Shown in pieces: positions 12,003 to 24,160 of a DNA stretch of 64,000 bases (position 1 is its first letter; every line of letters begins with the position of its first letter). The notes under the pieces are model-generated. The model ran no database searches. It was given only the letters and a program-made list of their open reading frames with translations, and was not told the DNA's origin. The stretch spans positions 62,001 through 126,000 of the forward strand of contig JAKULF010000004.1 in NCBI GenBank assembly GCA_022661535.1, in the 5' to 3' direction. This DNA comes from Eutypa lata. Lineage: Eukaryota; Ascomycota; Sordariomycetes; Xylariales; Diatrypaceae. A program made the translations under genes and the position numbers.

Positions 12003-13891
12003 TTCTAATGATGATCCCAAGGTTCGATGGGCGATAGGAGTGTATAGAACAAGGCGATTTGTAGTTGGAAGGATGTTCTTTAACTTCCTAGTGTCTGTCT
12101 ATATATCAAGTTATAGGCTCTTGCAAGGTGAGGCTAGGAGGGTAGTAAGAGAAACGCAAGAGAAGAGAAGAGAATGTAGGTAATCGCAGTGTCAGCTTCT
12201 TGCCATAAAGGGAAAGGAATAATATATCAGTCAGATTATATGATATAGCACATATATGAAGTATAGTATGTCTGCAGGTGTTCGTAGGTAGTTTGAATGG
12301 ATCGGGGAAGTTGTCTAGACCCGATCTTACAAAGTAACTTATGTAGAGTCTGGTTTGATGATACTATGTATGTACTTAGCTCTTAACATGTAGAAGTAGA
12401 CAAAGACCAATAAAGGACACCTAGGGTTCTTAGTAGCTTAGGTAAAACTAAGAATCAAAGTCGACGAGGTTCGAGATCAAGAAGAGTATAGTAGGTATGG
12501 TAGGTATAGTAGATTGGTGGTATCACTTGGGATATAATGTAAGAGTCGCATACAATACCTACACACACACAACCTTATCGATGAAAGGACGAATAATTGG
12601 GATGCACTGTAACGTGGGGCTGACAATACCTACCTAACATACATACATACATACATACATACATACATACTACCTAGCCTCTAGTCCTAGCTCTAGTGAT
12701 GATGACAAGCACGAGACCCCTTATCTCGTCTATCTACGAATCTTACGTATGCAGGTATAATGATGGCAGAGGTCCACTACGATATTCCTTGTTTCTAGCG
12801 GCTCTAATGCTTAGTAAATGCTTAAACTAGGACTCCGAGACAGCCTGTCGGCAGAGGGGAAGCGCTTAGTTAAGTACTTAGCACTACGTACATGGCGGGG
12901 TTCTCGACTGGTTGTTCACCGTTCTCGCTGATGGTGATGTTGATCGTGATACTACGTATTGACTCCTCGTTAGCTTTACCTTGCTATCCAATTGGAAGAC
13001 CCTCTTCATTTTTATACAGTATACTATTACTACCCCCTTTTCTACGTATATACACGAGTGTCTACGAAGTAGTCGTGTTCGTTATCTTAGGATGTATGTT
13101 TGTATCATCCCTAAGGACGAAGCTAATGTCGTTACCCCACCATGTCCACACAACCTTATACCTCTAATTACCTACTCAGTTGAGTTACTATAGTCATTGA
13201 GACTTATCAAATGCAGACTATTACAATTCATGTCTTTCGTCCAATCAGCGGCTTTAACCTCCAACCTATGGACTTACATCCTGACTATTCCTCTATGATA
13301 AGATAACAAGTTCTCTCTACGTAGTATACGGCCCTTCTTGTTACGCTATATAGATCGTCACCCTCCGTTCTCGGACCCTCTGAACGTTTTTGTTTGGTGA
13401 TAGATGCAGGTGTGCCTTACATAGCACGATAACCCCTCCAAATAAGGGTCCATACTGTATGTCTCAAAGTTGGTACGTACGGTATCTAATGAGTAGGCCT
13501 AGGAGGGATGTAGGAAGGTAGACAGGTAGGTAGGTAGTAGGGTATGTGTGTGTAGGCAGACTGAAGATGCCATGTAGGTAAGTGCAAACTTTGAAGTATG
13601 TACATATTATAATTATATCCACACACACACGTGGGCTTGCAAGGTCCTCTTCATTTTTCTTGACGTACTACTATAGGAGGTAGTACCTGTTACCCGATTT
13701 ATCATTATTGTTTCATTGCTGGGCTTAATAAGTTTATTCTCATTCCTGTCTTTCCGGTCCCCCTCATTCCTAAAGCTTCTCCCTAAACTGCAACTGTTCT
13801 CGTCGTCGTCACCCGTCACATTTTCAATTTTACGAGTCTACTAAACCTCTGGTCTTCCAGTCGTACTCTTGCAAAGACATAATTACCAAGA
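12003..13891. other. Intergenic region with a CATA microsatellite, no gene recognised
   Basis: This is the shared upstream region of the minus-strand GS-like gene and the plus-strand dehydrogenase. It contains a (CATA)n tract near 12637-12670 and repeated TAGG/CCTA motifs (13518-13540). A 91-codon hydrophobic frame (12892-13167) is in my judgement spurious because it has no splice signals or likeness. Confidence 0.5.
12637..12670. repeat. (CATA)n microsatellite
   Basis: About eight perfect copies of a CATA unit sit in the divergent promoter region between the GS-like and dehydrogenase genes. Confidence 0.9.
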
Positions 13892-15020
13892 ATGAGCTCT
13901 GCTACAGGGACTAAGGGCCGTTTGGCCGGCAAGAATGCTGTCATCACGGGAGCTGCTGGGTAAGTTTCTACTCATCTTATAATATGTCCGGTCTTGAAGG
14001 CGGGGGAGGGGGGTAGATAAACAACATAGCTATTCTCGAAAAGCTATATGAAGAATTATCTACATCAATGAGAATGGAAGAATTCAGAATATCGCATGTC
14101 ACTAATCCTGCTGTAGTGGTATCGGTCTCGAGACCACCATCCTCTTCGCCAAGGAGGGCGCCAGTGTGTTGATGCTGGACATATCCGAGGCGGCGCTCGA
14201 GAAGTCGAAAGCCAAGGTTCTCCAGCTAGTACCTAATGCCGTACGGATCGAGACAAAGGTAAGAGAAACCGGAATCGGCCCCGCGTACTGCTAGCTTGCC
14301 AGCCAGCCAGAAAGCCAGAAAACCGAAAGCGCTGACACGCAATCCTTTTCCCCACCTCCGCTCCTCCAGATCTGCGACGTCTCCCAAGAAAGCCAAGTAC
14401 AGGCGGCGATCGAAGCCGTGGACCCCTGGGGCGGGGTGGACATCACGTTCAACAACGCGGGGATCATGCACGGGAAGGACGACGACGCGGTGGGGACGCC
14501 CAACGACATCTGGGACCTGACGATGAACATCAACGTGAAGGGGGTGTGGTACGGGAGCAAGCACACGGTGCTCTCGCTGCGCCGGCACCAGAAGACGAGC
14601 GGCAGCGTCGTCAACACGGCGTCGGTCGTGGCGCTCGTCGGGTCCGCCACGCCGCAGCTGGCCTACACGGCGTCCAAGGGCGCCGTGCTGGCCCTGACGC
14701 GCGAGCTGGCCGTCGTCCACGCCCGCGAGGGCTTCCGCTTCAACAGCCTGTGCCCCGCGCCCCTCAACACCCCGCTCCTGCAGGACTGGCTCGGCGACGA
14801 CGCCGCCAAGCGCGCCCGCCGCGAGGTCCACTTCCCGTCCGGCCGCTTCGGCGAGGCCGTCGAGCAGGCCCAGGCCGTGCTGTTCCTCGCGAGCGACGAG
14901 GCCAGCTTCGTGAACGGTCACGATATGGTGGTCGATGGCGCCATGTCTAAGGCTTACGTCACTCCTGAGGGTCCGCCGCTGGCTGGTCCTACGAACAATG
15001 CGCTCAAGAATGAGCTGTAG
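13892..15020 (+). CDS. Short-chain dehydrogenase/reductase (classical SDR)
   Basis: A 286-residue NAD(P)-dependent oxidoreductase. Three exons (13892-13959, 14117-14258, 14370-15020) join in frame. The cofactor-binding TGAAGGIG lies at 19-26 and is itself split by the first intron. The family NNAG is at 98-101 and the catalytic Ser155, Tyr169 and Lys173 (YTASK) are all present, so the enzyme should be active. The length is that of classical single-domain SDRs acting on alcohols, sugars, steroids or ring diols; the substrate cannot be named. No signal peptide or peroxisomal ending is evident. Exon 3 is strongly GC-rich at third positions, producing long antisense open frames. It is followed 600 bp on by the converging methylisocitrate lyase, but a functional link is not shown. 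Confidence 0.92.
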
Positions 15021-15620
15021 AATACCTGCCTACATAAGTACTAAGTAGGTAGCGAGGAAAAGAAACAGGTGGACAGACAAACAGGTCGATAAGCTTTACT
15101 TACATACACAATACCGATGCGATGCAGCCCGACTGTGATGCATGAGGCAAGGGATGGAGTTTGGTGTCAGGTAGTAATGGCTCAGATGGCCAGAATGATC
15201 AAGTTTGTTCCTTCTCTAGAGAGAGAGAGGTAAGCAATTAGGATGGATGGGATGTGTGATATGCATGGTTCCTCTGTTTGGCAGAACGACTCGGTCGGTA
15301 CCTACTAAGTATAGGTGCAAGATTATGTAGAACCTACGTTAGAATCCAGCTCCAGTCAATGAAGAATATTTAATTTTCACATCAGTTGACTACCTATATA
15401 TATATATATATATATATAACTAAAGCATATCTATATGTAGGGGCAAGAACCCTAACTTCATATCCATCCGGTTCTAAATGCTAGCGACCTCAACTCCAAT
15501 GCTCCAAAAGGATGCGAAATCCAATGCCATGCACGTCAACAGCCTAAAACTCTACAAAAACAACTTTCTACACCCATCTTATTCCATTCCATTCCTCCTC
15601 CTACCTAGCTAGATAAGTAG
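15021..15620. other. Convergent intergenic region with a TA microsatellite
   Basis: This holds the 3' flanks of the dehydrogenase and of methylisocitrate lyase. A perfect (TA)12 tract lies at 15395-15418. No gene is recognised. Confidence 0.6.
15395..15418. repeat. (TA)12 microsatellite
   Basis: Twelve uninterrupted TA copies between two convergent 3' ends. Confidence 0.9.
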
Positions 15621-17564
15621 TTAATTAAACTGCCCCTCCGTGTTACCCGCCCCCATACTCCTGCTCCCACTGCTACCACTCTGGATAGCCCCCAATATGC
15701 CATCAATGTAACTAGCACCAGACCATTTCTGATGAGTCAGGACATCGCAGCCGAACTCCTTCTCGCGGCGCTGCACGAGGTTGACATAGGCCAGCATGCC
15801 ATCCTTCTTGAAGCCCTTGGCGAGCTCATTGGTGATAGTGGCGTTGCTGTGCAGGCCCGCCAGCGAAATGAGCTGCAGGACGAACCCCTCGCGCGCGAGG
15901 TCCCAGATGAACGACCGCAGCGTCTCGTCGGTGAACCCGTGCGCCATCCAGTTGAACGACGGGCTGAGGTTGTACACGAGCCCCTTGTGCGGGTGGACGG
16001 CCCGTACGGCGCGCCCCAGCTTCGTGGCTACCTCGACCGACGGATCGCCCGTCTCGACCCACAGCAGGTCGGCGTACGGCGCGAAGGCCAGCGCTCGCTT
16101 CGTCGCCGCCTCCATTCCCGCCCGGAAGTGGTAGTACCCCTCGCGCGTCCGCGGCACGTCCCAGTCGAAGTAGATGGGCTCCTTCTTCGCGTGCTGGTTC
16201 GCGAGCGCGCGCCGCTTCGCGATGCCGAGGGGCGCTCCGCTCTTCTCGCCCTCCCGGACCAAGTTGAGGTATAGGTCGATCTTATCCTGGGCCACGCCCT
16301 GGGCTGCCAACTGCTCGACGGCGGCCTCGTCGAACGTGACGAGTTTGATCTTTGCGACCCAGTCAGCTTCGAAAGCGTCGATTTCAGCCCCCGGTGCGCC
16401 TAAGGCCTCCATCTCCTGTAGGGTCTGGGCGAGTGGCGCCACGGATGGGTCCGCCACGCCTAGAATGAACTCGTGGTCGCGGGCGTCGATGGCGCTCGAG
16501 ATTAGACGACCGCTCTCGCTGTCAGACCGCGCAATGACTAGGTTCTCGGCGCCCATGACATCCCATTGGAACCGCGCCGCCACCAACCGGTTGATGTGCT
16601 CGCCTGTTGGCACGAGCACCTTGCCGGCGAGATGCCCACACTTCTTCCCTCCGTGCAGCTGGTCCTCGAAGTGTACAGCCGCGGCGCCGTTCTCGGCGAA
16701 CAGCTTAGAGAGCTTCAGAACGGCTGAGAGTCCGCCGTGGCCTGTGTCTCCATCGGCGATGATGGGTCGTAGGTAGTCGACGTAGGGTGTACTGGCGCGC
16801 TCCGAGGGAGACAACTTCCGACGGTTATCCCATTGCTTGCGGTCATGCATGGATTGTGCCTTCGCGAGGCGTTGAACTTGGTTCGGAACGGTGTTATATG
16901 GGTAGTCGCCGAAATCGGCGGATACTTCATTGGTGGTGGTAAGCAGCGACGAGCATGCCCAGCCGGAGATGTAGAGAACTTCTTGATGTGGTGCTTGTTG
17001 CGTCATTTGTACGGGGTCAATGGCGCCCACTAGAGGAAGATGGACGAGCATGATTAGCAAGATCCTTCTTCAATGATATAGATCCGAAATAGAAAGTGCA
17101 GGGAAAAGGTAAAGGCAGTGTCTTGGGGGGCTTTGATCGCTGAACGTACTTGTGTGTATTGGCTCTCCCTTTGCCTCCCTCTCCTTGATCAAGTTAAACA
17201 ATTTCCTCGCCATGACAGAACTTGGGTAACTTTGCAGCTGCGATCCACGCTTGGAGACGACGTCAGCGGCGGAATATGGTCGCTTGATCCCCTCGAAACG
17301 AGGTGTCGCCCACCAAGCATCCACATCCTTGATCTGCTGGTCGTAGAGAGCATCCTCGGCGCTTCCAGCCTTCTCTGCTTCGGGCAAGAGCTGGAACGAA
17401 TCGGATGGCAAAGCTGTCGAAATGGGAGGATTGACTAGGGGTAAAGACATGTTTATTCTCGTCGTCGAGAAGGATTGGACAACGGGCACAGGATAGATGG
17501 ACGTAGGAGTGTGTGGTGTTGGCCTCCGAGGGCGTGGGAAACGGGTGACTGCTCGACGAAGCAT
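15621..17564 (-). CDS. mclA: Methylisocitrate lyase, mitochondrial (2-methylcitrate cycle)
   Basis: This enzyme cleaves 2-methylisocitrate to pyruvate and succinate, the last step of the 2-methylcitrate cycle that disposes of propionyl-CoA. The product is 607 residues from two exons (17564-17150, 17029-15621; 120-bp intron) and belongs to the isocitrate lyase superfamily: ADGDTGHGG (230-238), the KKCGH active-site signature (267-271) and NLSPSFNW (492-499). Two points favour methylisocitrate over isocitrate lyase: an Arg-rich, acid-poor N-terminus ([14 protein letters not shown]) typical of a mitochondrial presequence, and the [14 protein letters not shown] segment I associate with the methyl branch. 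Its divergent neighbour is 2-methylcitrate synthase, which strengthens the call. A glyoxylate-cycle isocitrate lyase is the main alternative. The symbol follows the Aspergillus name. Confidence 0.9.
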
Positions 17565-18529
17565 TGCGATGTCTGTCGGTGAGGTTCGATTTCAGACAGG
17601 CAGTTACATATATAATATCTTGACAGGTCGATATCTGTATAAAGGTGAAAGACGAAAGAAGATGGTTTGTTCGACAAATATTCCGCTATGCTCGCTACTA
17701 TGTCGCTACCTATATAGATGTAGGCTCGTCATTAGATTATGCATACACTTGATCATAGAAGACTTATGTCAATGGTTAGAGCTGCCCACCATAAGTATTA
17801 TGAACCTTATAAGCACGATGTAACAGTATATGCGTGTTATCTTAGACGTACTCCAGTTAGGTCAGGTAGTATGTATAGCAAAGATACAGAATGTATATAG
17901 ATTCAACACATGGGGCATAACTATACGCTAAATGGGAAAATTCGAGCTATATTCTTTTTATATGAGGTTAAGCAGTTCTTCTGGTAAAAGGTTTGACCGG
18001 AATCAGTCAGCGACGAGGGGCAAAAAGAACCAAAAGACAAATAATAAAGGTCCCTGATTTCCAAGCACTGGAGTACAGTAAAGAACTTCAACATGCGACC
18101 GAGGTTAAGCGGATGAGCGAATCTTCAGTATGTACCTGCGAGGTCCCTATTTCGTAGCAACGATTCCCCGCGCCAATGGATTCACACCCCCTACAGTTAG
18201 CTACCCCGGTCTGCTGGCGGGGAAATGGAGACTCTCACACTCTGTGGCCATTATCGGCCTAGGTTTACCGATTAGACCGAGCAACTAGCATAGGTACCTA
18301 CCTACCTAACCTGGCAGCCTGGGGTAAATGGCATACCTACAATAGGCCGTATCGTCTGTTCCTTGATACCTTTTTGTTGATTGGCCAATGGCTTTGAATG
18401 GCGCTGTACTTAACTAAGATTTAGTCGAAGGCAAGTGGGTGGTTTAGCAGTTCGAACAGATTCAAATAAGTCAAGCAAGCCATCAAACTGCTGTGGCATT
18501 GTATCTCCGTTCGTCCATGGGATCTTTAC

Positions 18530-18570
<41 letters not shown>

Positions 18571-19211
18571 AAATGACTACAACGTTATGTAGGCTGTCTA
18601 AAATCCGAGCACCAGTACTACTTAGATCCGTCCTACAGATATCTACGTACAAAGCAGGTCCATACCTGTGCTACCTACATTCTATGATACAATGCACGAT
18701 ACGTTATATGCGGCTTTCCTCGGGGCTTGCTCGGTTAATGCGGGGGAATGGTGGTTGCTACTGCTTCCCCCACATTGGCTCATTACCCCAATCGCAGGAC
18801 CCCTACAAGGTAGGTCAGTAGGTTCCAGGTTACATATGTAATGTAAGTGGTAGGTATATTATTAACTCCCGAGTCGGAGCTTGAGGGACATTTGACATTT
18901 GACATTTCACATTTCACATTTCACGTTTAATTGTTATTCTTCCTTCTTAATTACTCGTATGTTCCCATAGTCTTGCTCTTGTTCTTATTCTTGTTCTTGT
19001 TCTCTTGTCCGACTTCTTGCTAGAATGACTTGAAGGTATACCACAAATCGACTGTCTGTCCGTGTGTATTATTGCATTGCATCGTTCAAATAGATTTACT
19101 ATACTACGAGTTATACACAATACACCCACCGTAGTCTGTCGTCGTCCTTTACAGACCTAGACCGATATTCGCATGTTGATCCCGCTTAGCCTCGGTTAGA
19201 CATAAATTGAA
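17565..19211. promoter_or_regulatory. Shared divergent upstream region of the 2-methylcitrate cycle genes
   Basis: These 1,647 bp separate the start codons of methylisocitrate lyase (minus) and 2-methylcitrate synthase (plus). GCGGGG or its complement, matching the CreA carbon-repression consensus SYGGRG, occurs at 18166-18171 and 18217-18222. GCGGGGG at 18740-18746 and TTCCCCC at 18765-18771 form a spaced inverted repeat. CCAAT boxes lie at 18173-18177 and, inverted, at 18774-18778. A (TC)19 tract (18531-18568) and a tandem ACATTTG/ACATTTC array (about 18890-18925) are also present. The motifs are short and could arise by chance; joint carbon-source control is inferred. The small open frames here are not convincing. 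Confidence 0.45.
18531..18568. repeat. (TC)19 microsatellite
   Basis: An uninterrupted 38-nt pyrimidine TC tract in the divergent region between the methylisocitrate lyase and 2-methylcitrate synthase genes. Such CT tracts are frequent in fungal promoters. Confidence 0.92.
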
Positions 19212-20856
19212 ATGGCTGTCACTCTAAGAACATCAACAAGGACATTAGGGCTTCTCAGAGTAAGTATAATTGTTATTGATTATCATGAGCATTAAATTGA
19301 TCAATTGTCAACATTACCTATGATCCTTAGACCGCCATTCTCCCGGGAAACCAAATGCACAGCTAGCTAAACTGACTTCTATAAACAGCGGCGTGCCCCA
19401 GCCGTTATCGTCCCATCGGTACGATGCTACTCCTCGTCTTCAGAACCAAATTTGAAGGAAACACTTCGAGCAGTCATTCCTGAGAAGCGAGAGCTTCTCA
19501 AGAAAGTTAAAGCCAATGGATCTAAGGTCATCGGAGAGGTAAAGGTTGAGAACACAATCGGCGGCATGAGGTAGGTAGAAATACGCCCATACACTCTCCG
19601 ACGAGGGCTATAGCGAGTTGGCTCTTCGTCTGCACGGAATGGGATGTCGCTAATGTGAGCACAGAGGACTAAAAGCTATGGTATGGGAAGGCTCTGTGCT
19701 AGACCCGGAAGAAGGCATTCGATTTCATGGCCGAACTATTAAAGACTGCCAGAAGGAACTCCCCAAGGGGCGGACAGGAACCGAAATGCTCCCCGAGTCC
19801 ATGTTCTGGTTGCTTCTGACCGGGAAAGTTCCATCCGTCGAACAAGTCCGCGGATTGTCACGAGAGCTTGCCGAGCTGGCTGCTTTGCCTGACTTCGTCA
19901 ACAAGATGCTCGATGCGTTTCCCATAGATCTTCATCCCATGACCCAGTTCGCTATTGCTGTTAGCGCCTTGAACTACACCTCCCAATTTGCGAAGGCTTA
20001 TGAGCACGGCCTGAGCAAGGCCGATTATTGGGAGCCCACGTTCGACGACTGCATCAGCTTGATCGCCAAGTTACCCACTATAGCGGCCAAGATCTACCAG
20101 AACTCTTATCGAGGAGGCGGTGCTCTACCCGCCGATGTTGATGCCGACCAGGACTGGTCTTATAACTTCGCCGCCATGTTGGGCAAGGGCGGTCCCGAGA
20201 ACGAGAACTTCCAGGACCTCCTGCGATTATATCTAGCTCTTCACGGTGATCACGAAGGAGGAAATGTGAGCGCCCACGCTACTCATCTCGTTGGTAGCGC
20301 TCTGAGCGACCCTTTCTTGAGTTACAGTGCTGGTCTTCAGGGATTGGCCGGTCCTCTCCATGGTCTAGCCGCTCAGGAAGTACTGCGCTGGATCCTGCAG
20401 ATGAAGGAAAGCATCCCTTCCAACTATTCCGAACAAGACGTTCATGACTATCTCTGGTCGACTCTGAACACCGGTCGTGTCGTTCCTGGATATGGCCATG
20501 CTGTTCTTCGCAAGCCCGACCCCCGATTCGAAGCTTTAATGGACTATGCTTCTGCGCGACCGGAGATTGCTCAAGATCCGGTTTTCCAACTGGTGAAGCT
20601 CAATAGCCAGGTAGCTCCCGAGGTTCTCAAGAAGCACGGGAAGACCAAGAATCCATACCCTAATGTCGATTCGAGTTCGGGCGTGCTGTTCCACCATTAC
20701 GGCTTCCACGAGACGCTGTACTACACGGCAACGTTTGGCGTATCTCGAGGTTTAGGTCCTCTGGCCCAGCTGATTTGGGATCGAGCTCTAGGCCTCCCCA
20801 TCGAGCGACCAAAGAGCATCAACTTAGAGGGGATTCTAAAGCAGATTGGAGCGTGA
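19212..20856 (+). CDS. mcsA: 2-Methylcitrate synthase, mitochondrial
   Basis: It condenses propionyl-CoA with oxaloacetate to 2-methylcitrate, the first step of the 2-methylcitrate cycle. The product is 473 residues from three exons (19212-19259, 19389-19570, 19665-20856). The N-terminus is Arg/Ser-rich without acids for about 40 residues and includes RCYSSSS, a good mitochondrial presequence. The citrate synthase fold is complete, with the histidine-bearing GDHEGGNVSAHATHLVG (271-287), GPLHGLA (306-312) and VPGYGHAVLRKPDPR (350-364). The ending RALGLPIERPKSIN and the overall sequence agree with Aspergillus McsA as I recall it, rather than with the housekeeping citrate synthase. The divergent methylisocitrate lyase gene supports this. 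Such enzymes often retain some citrate synthase activity. Confidence 0.92.
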
Positions 20857-22229
20857 AAATATTTCCTGTAAATAGCGAATAGCCAGCGATTTTGGAACAG
20901 AATTCAGCGTGCTCTGCGGCATGCTCGACTGCCTGTTGAAGCGATAAATTAATAATGCCACCAAATGCAACTAGGGGGGATAGTCTCGTCCGTATTCCAT
21001 TTGTAGTCTACCTACATGTTTAAAGATGGCGGAAACCCGAATCACCGGAAGGCTTAGCCACGGTTTAGTAATCCTAACGGTGAAGTCTTCAAGGTGCATT
21101 CGAGTACGACAAGTAGAAGAAATCTTCTCATAGCGCTCTGGTTAGCAATCACGATATCCGCCACAAGCATAGTGTATTAGTTAATAGCCAAGCTTTCTTG
21201 TTCGCCTAGGCTTGTTTAGGACGCTTCGTGTTCGTGTAGAGCTCGCGTTTCCGATAAAATGCGCGAGGAGCCAGGAAGTACCGTCACGTCAACGTACCAT
21301 CACTTATGGAAAGTAGTTCTTCAGTTTAGTTTATGCTCTTCACATAACTTCGAACGGACCGGCTGAAAACGCCAAAAGCTCAGTTCAGTTCCAGACCTCA
21401 ATCATTGTCTACTTAGACGTATAGGATGCGGAGATTCGGCATCATCACCTAGCATTCCCTTCCTAGGCATAGCCAGGGGTCTCAATGCGTCGAGTGACAA
21501 AAACATCAACACATGGGTCTAGCCTCTTGAACGATATTCCTCGGCGCACACGACGACCAAGATCTGGATCGTGGATGTCGTATGACGATGATTTCGTACG
21601 TACGTACGTATGTAGCAAGACCCCCGTTTCAGTGTTCCTGCAATTCTCTGCGAATCCAGCTTCTGCTGGCTGGCTGGCTGCTGTGGGACCCGGGTGCGAG
21701 CGAGCGAGCGGATTTAACCCCCCCTCTGATATATTCGACCTAGATGCATGCTCGGCTAAAGAGGTTAAAGTGAACAACATTACGAAACAGAATCCTGTAG
21801 AGCTTACTAGGTGATGTGATAATGACTAGACCGCGCCTAGCCATCAATTCATAATACTCCAAGCAATATCCCAAGGTTCCATGCCGCCGCCAACTTGCGC
21901 ATTTCTTCTCTCCTAGGCAAATGGTTGTGGTTGGGCGTGGGTGAACACAGTTGAACAAGGATTGACTTAGACCATACATTTCGCCTACTATGATAGAAGC
22001 TTATGAGTTAGAATCTCTCTCAGCGATTCTATCCCTAGTTTTAAATCAAGTATCGTAGAAATGCCCCTCAGCTCCAACTATCCAGATTGCAATCAATGAG
22101 ACCCTGATCGTAGCGGTGTAGGACTCACAATGCCGCTTTAGTGTTGCTGTTACTTCCAAACCAAGGCATCACGAACCCAGCTGACGCAAGATTGGGTTGT
22201 ATTAAGGACAAATTAAGCTTAATCTAAAA
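20857..22229. other. Intergenic region, no gene recognised
   Basis: Two mirror-image open frames near 21463-21814 overlap simple tandem motifs (TACG at about 21597-21611, TGGC and GAGC repeats near 21667-21710) and are most likely chance. No family is recognised. Confidence 0.5.
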
Positions 22230-22526
22230 ATGCCCAGATCGACTCATGGGCGGCCTGGCGTGGCAGCCGACGGTCCAGACAGTTGGTCAGCCCCTGTCCC
22301 CCTCATGCCTTTCATGCTCCCATCCCATCCGCCCTACGGCTTGGGCCAATACTACCTACGTTATGCTCTCCGTAAAGAGCAATCATTCGCAGAGATCATC
22401 GCCTCGCTTCCGGATCCAGTAAGCCAGCCGTGTGCGACGTGACTCGACAACAGCTCCTACTTACTAACTAACTACCTCACTCACTATACACAGGTACGTC
22501 TTTTATGCTTATGCCTCCACCGCTAA
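22230..22526 (+). CDS. Doubtful small gene of unknown function (about 73 aa)
   Basis: An ATG frame of 63 codons, rich in Pro, Tyr and aromatic residues (YGLGQYYLRYALRKE), ends exactly at a canonical intron (22419-22493: GTAAGC donor, ACTAAC-type branch, CACAG acceptor). If spliced there, the frame closes after ten more codons. If the later TTATTAG acceptor near 22550 is used, the frame stays open for roughly 50 more codons. I recognise no family. The intron signals are the only support. Confidence 0.25.
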
Positions 22527-22915
22527 AACATATTATACGAAAACTTATTAGCCATCGAACGAATTCTTCATATTGCCCCAAAGAGCTATTAAAGGAAACA
22601 ACCTCATTTATCCTGCAGCTGTCCGAGGAACTGGACCTCGTTCGTCTAATATATTTTCATCTAAAGCTCCCAGACTCGGAATTCAACCGCGAACCTGCCC
22701 AGCGGCTGGAAGCTTCGCTTAAGGGGTGGACATCGCAGTTAAGGTCCAGGGTCGTCAAACTATGGTCGAATCTACGCTGCTTTCGACTGGTTTTTGGCTC
22801 CTCGTGATACTTTCAGCAGTGTCGTTCTAGAGCCGTCTTCTCGTCCGAGACGGATTTGATCCTTCATAACTCTTCATGGCCCCGATGGAGCTCGACTTCA
22901 GGCTCGGGAGATGGC

Positions 22916-22923
22916 TATAAATA
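22916..22923 (+). promoter_or_regulatory. Probable TATA box of the DUF4360 gene
   Basis: TATAAATA lies 121 bp upstream of the ATG at 23045 and is followed by a leader with little secondary coding potential. Spacing and sequence fit a core promoter; the transcription start is not visible. Confidence 0.5.
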
Positions 22924-23044
22924 CAGCCTATGTCGCAATGAAGACGATCGTTTCCATATCGGCATCATCAGCAAGGCTTTCGTGAAATCCAGAGTCTCTA
23001 CTTTCAGTCCATTACCTGAGTCTAACATCCACCTATCTACCACC

Positions 23045-24030
23045 ATGCGTTCTGCTGTCCTTGCCCTGCTCGCACCGGCTCTCATCGCCGCTACTCCTAT
23101 CGAGTTTGAAACCGGTAAGCCAGATGGCGACCTCATCAGGATCATCAGTGCTTCGACTTCGGGCAATGGGTGCCCTCAGGGAACAGTCACAACCGATTTA
23201 TCCCCCGATGGCACGGTACGTTACGTGAATGTCTTTCCAATCGGTTTGACCACTGCTGACACTCGAAGCAGGTCGTCACTTTTGGCTTTGATGCCTTCCA
23301 GACCTACATTGGTCCTGGCACAAGCGTTGCCGACAGGAGCAAGAACTGTCAACTCCATCTGAATCTCCAATATCCAGGTGAGTCGAGATATTCACATCCC
23401 AGTGTTTTCCGCCGTCTCGTTCGTTTCCAGCAAAGCGTCTGTGGATCTATGATAGCACGACAGTTCACTCCCTCCTTGAGCACGACCTCGTTACTAACTC
23501 CTCCGCATATTAGGTGGTTTCCAATTTTCGGTCGTTGAGGCAACCTATCACGGATACGCCCAGTTGGAGACCGGTGTGACTGGCACTTTCCTCTCTACAT
23601 ACTACTTCTCTCAGGATGCCGGCGCAACCGTGAGTCACTCCATTTTCAAACTACCTAGCTTCTGACTACGAAGACAACAACATGTATACTAACCATAAGT
23701 ACAAGACCACTACCAGGACTTCCATCGAGGGCGGCGGCGTTTGGGAACTGGGACAAGTGTACACGAAGCAGGACCAAGGTGCGTAAACTCCTGAAAAGAA
23801 ATGTTCGATTCGCTTGGAAACAATCTTGCTAACCTGAGCTATCAACCCCCATAGTTCCCACCGCGGCTGTCATCTGGTCTCCGTGCGGTGCTACGGGTCT
23901 CCTCAATGTCAACAACCGCATTGCCCTGACCAGCAGCAACACCACTGCGTTTGGCACGATCTCCGATGACGATGCTACCGTCGCATTCACCCAGCAGGTT
24001 CACGTCAACTGGCAAGCCTGCAAGGACTAA
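23045..24030 (+). CDS. Secreted DUF4360 family protein
   Basis: A 213-residue small secreted protein. Five exons (23045-23215, 23272-23377, 23514-23629, 23706-23778, 23855-24030) join with consistent phase. Residues 1-17 (MRSAVLALLAPALIAAT) are a signal peptide. The body carries the blocks I associate with DUF4360: GCPQGTV, DRSKNCQLHLNLQYPGGF, TYHGYAQLETGVTGTF and WSPCGATGLLNVNNRIAL, with four cysteines likely to form disulfides. The family is common in ascomycete secretomes, and its biochemical role is not established to my knowledge. It has an upstream TATA box, fitting a regulated, strongly expressed gene. A G-rich tandem array follows 130 bp after the stop codon. Confidence 0.9.
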
Positions 24031-24160
24031 ATAGCGTACTTAAGTATCTATAAAGCATGCGCTTGATCTGTGTAGGAAGCCTTTTTCACTAGGGCTTCCT
24101 TATTTAGGGGGTTTTAATGTTGCGATAAGTGGGGGCTTATGGTGGGCAGTAAGGTCTCTC

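Noticed and set aside
14226..14921. 231-codon minus-strand frame opposite the dehydrogenase
   Set aside because: Shadow of the GC-rich SDR exon; composition is Val/Arg/Gly-rich noise and no motif is seen.
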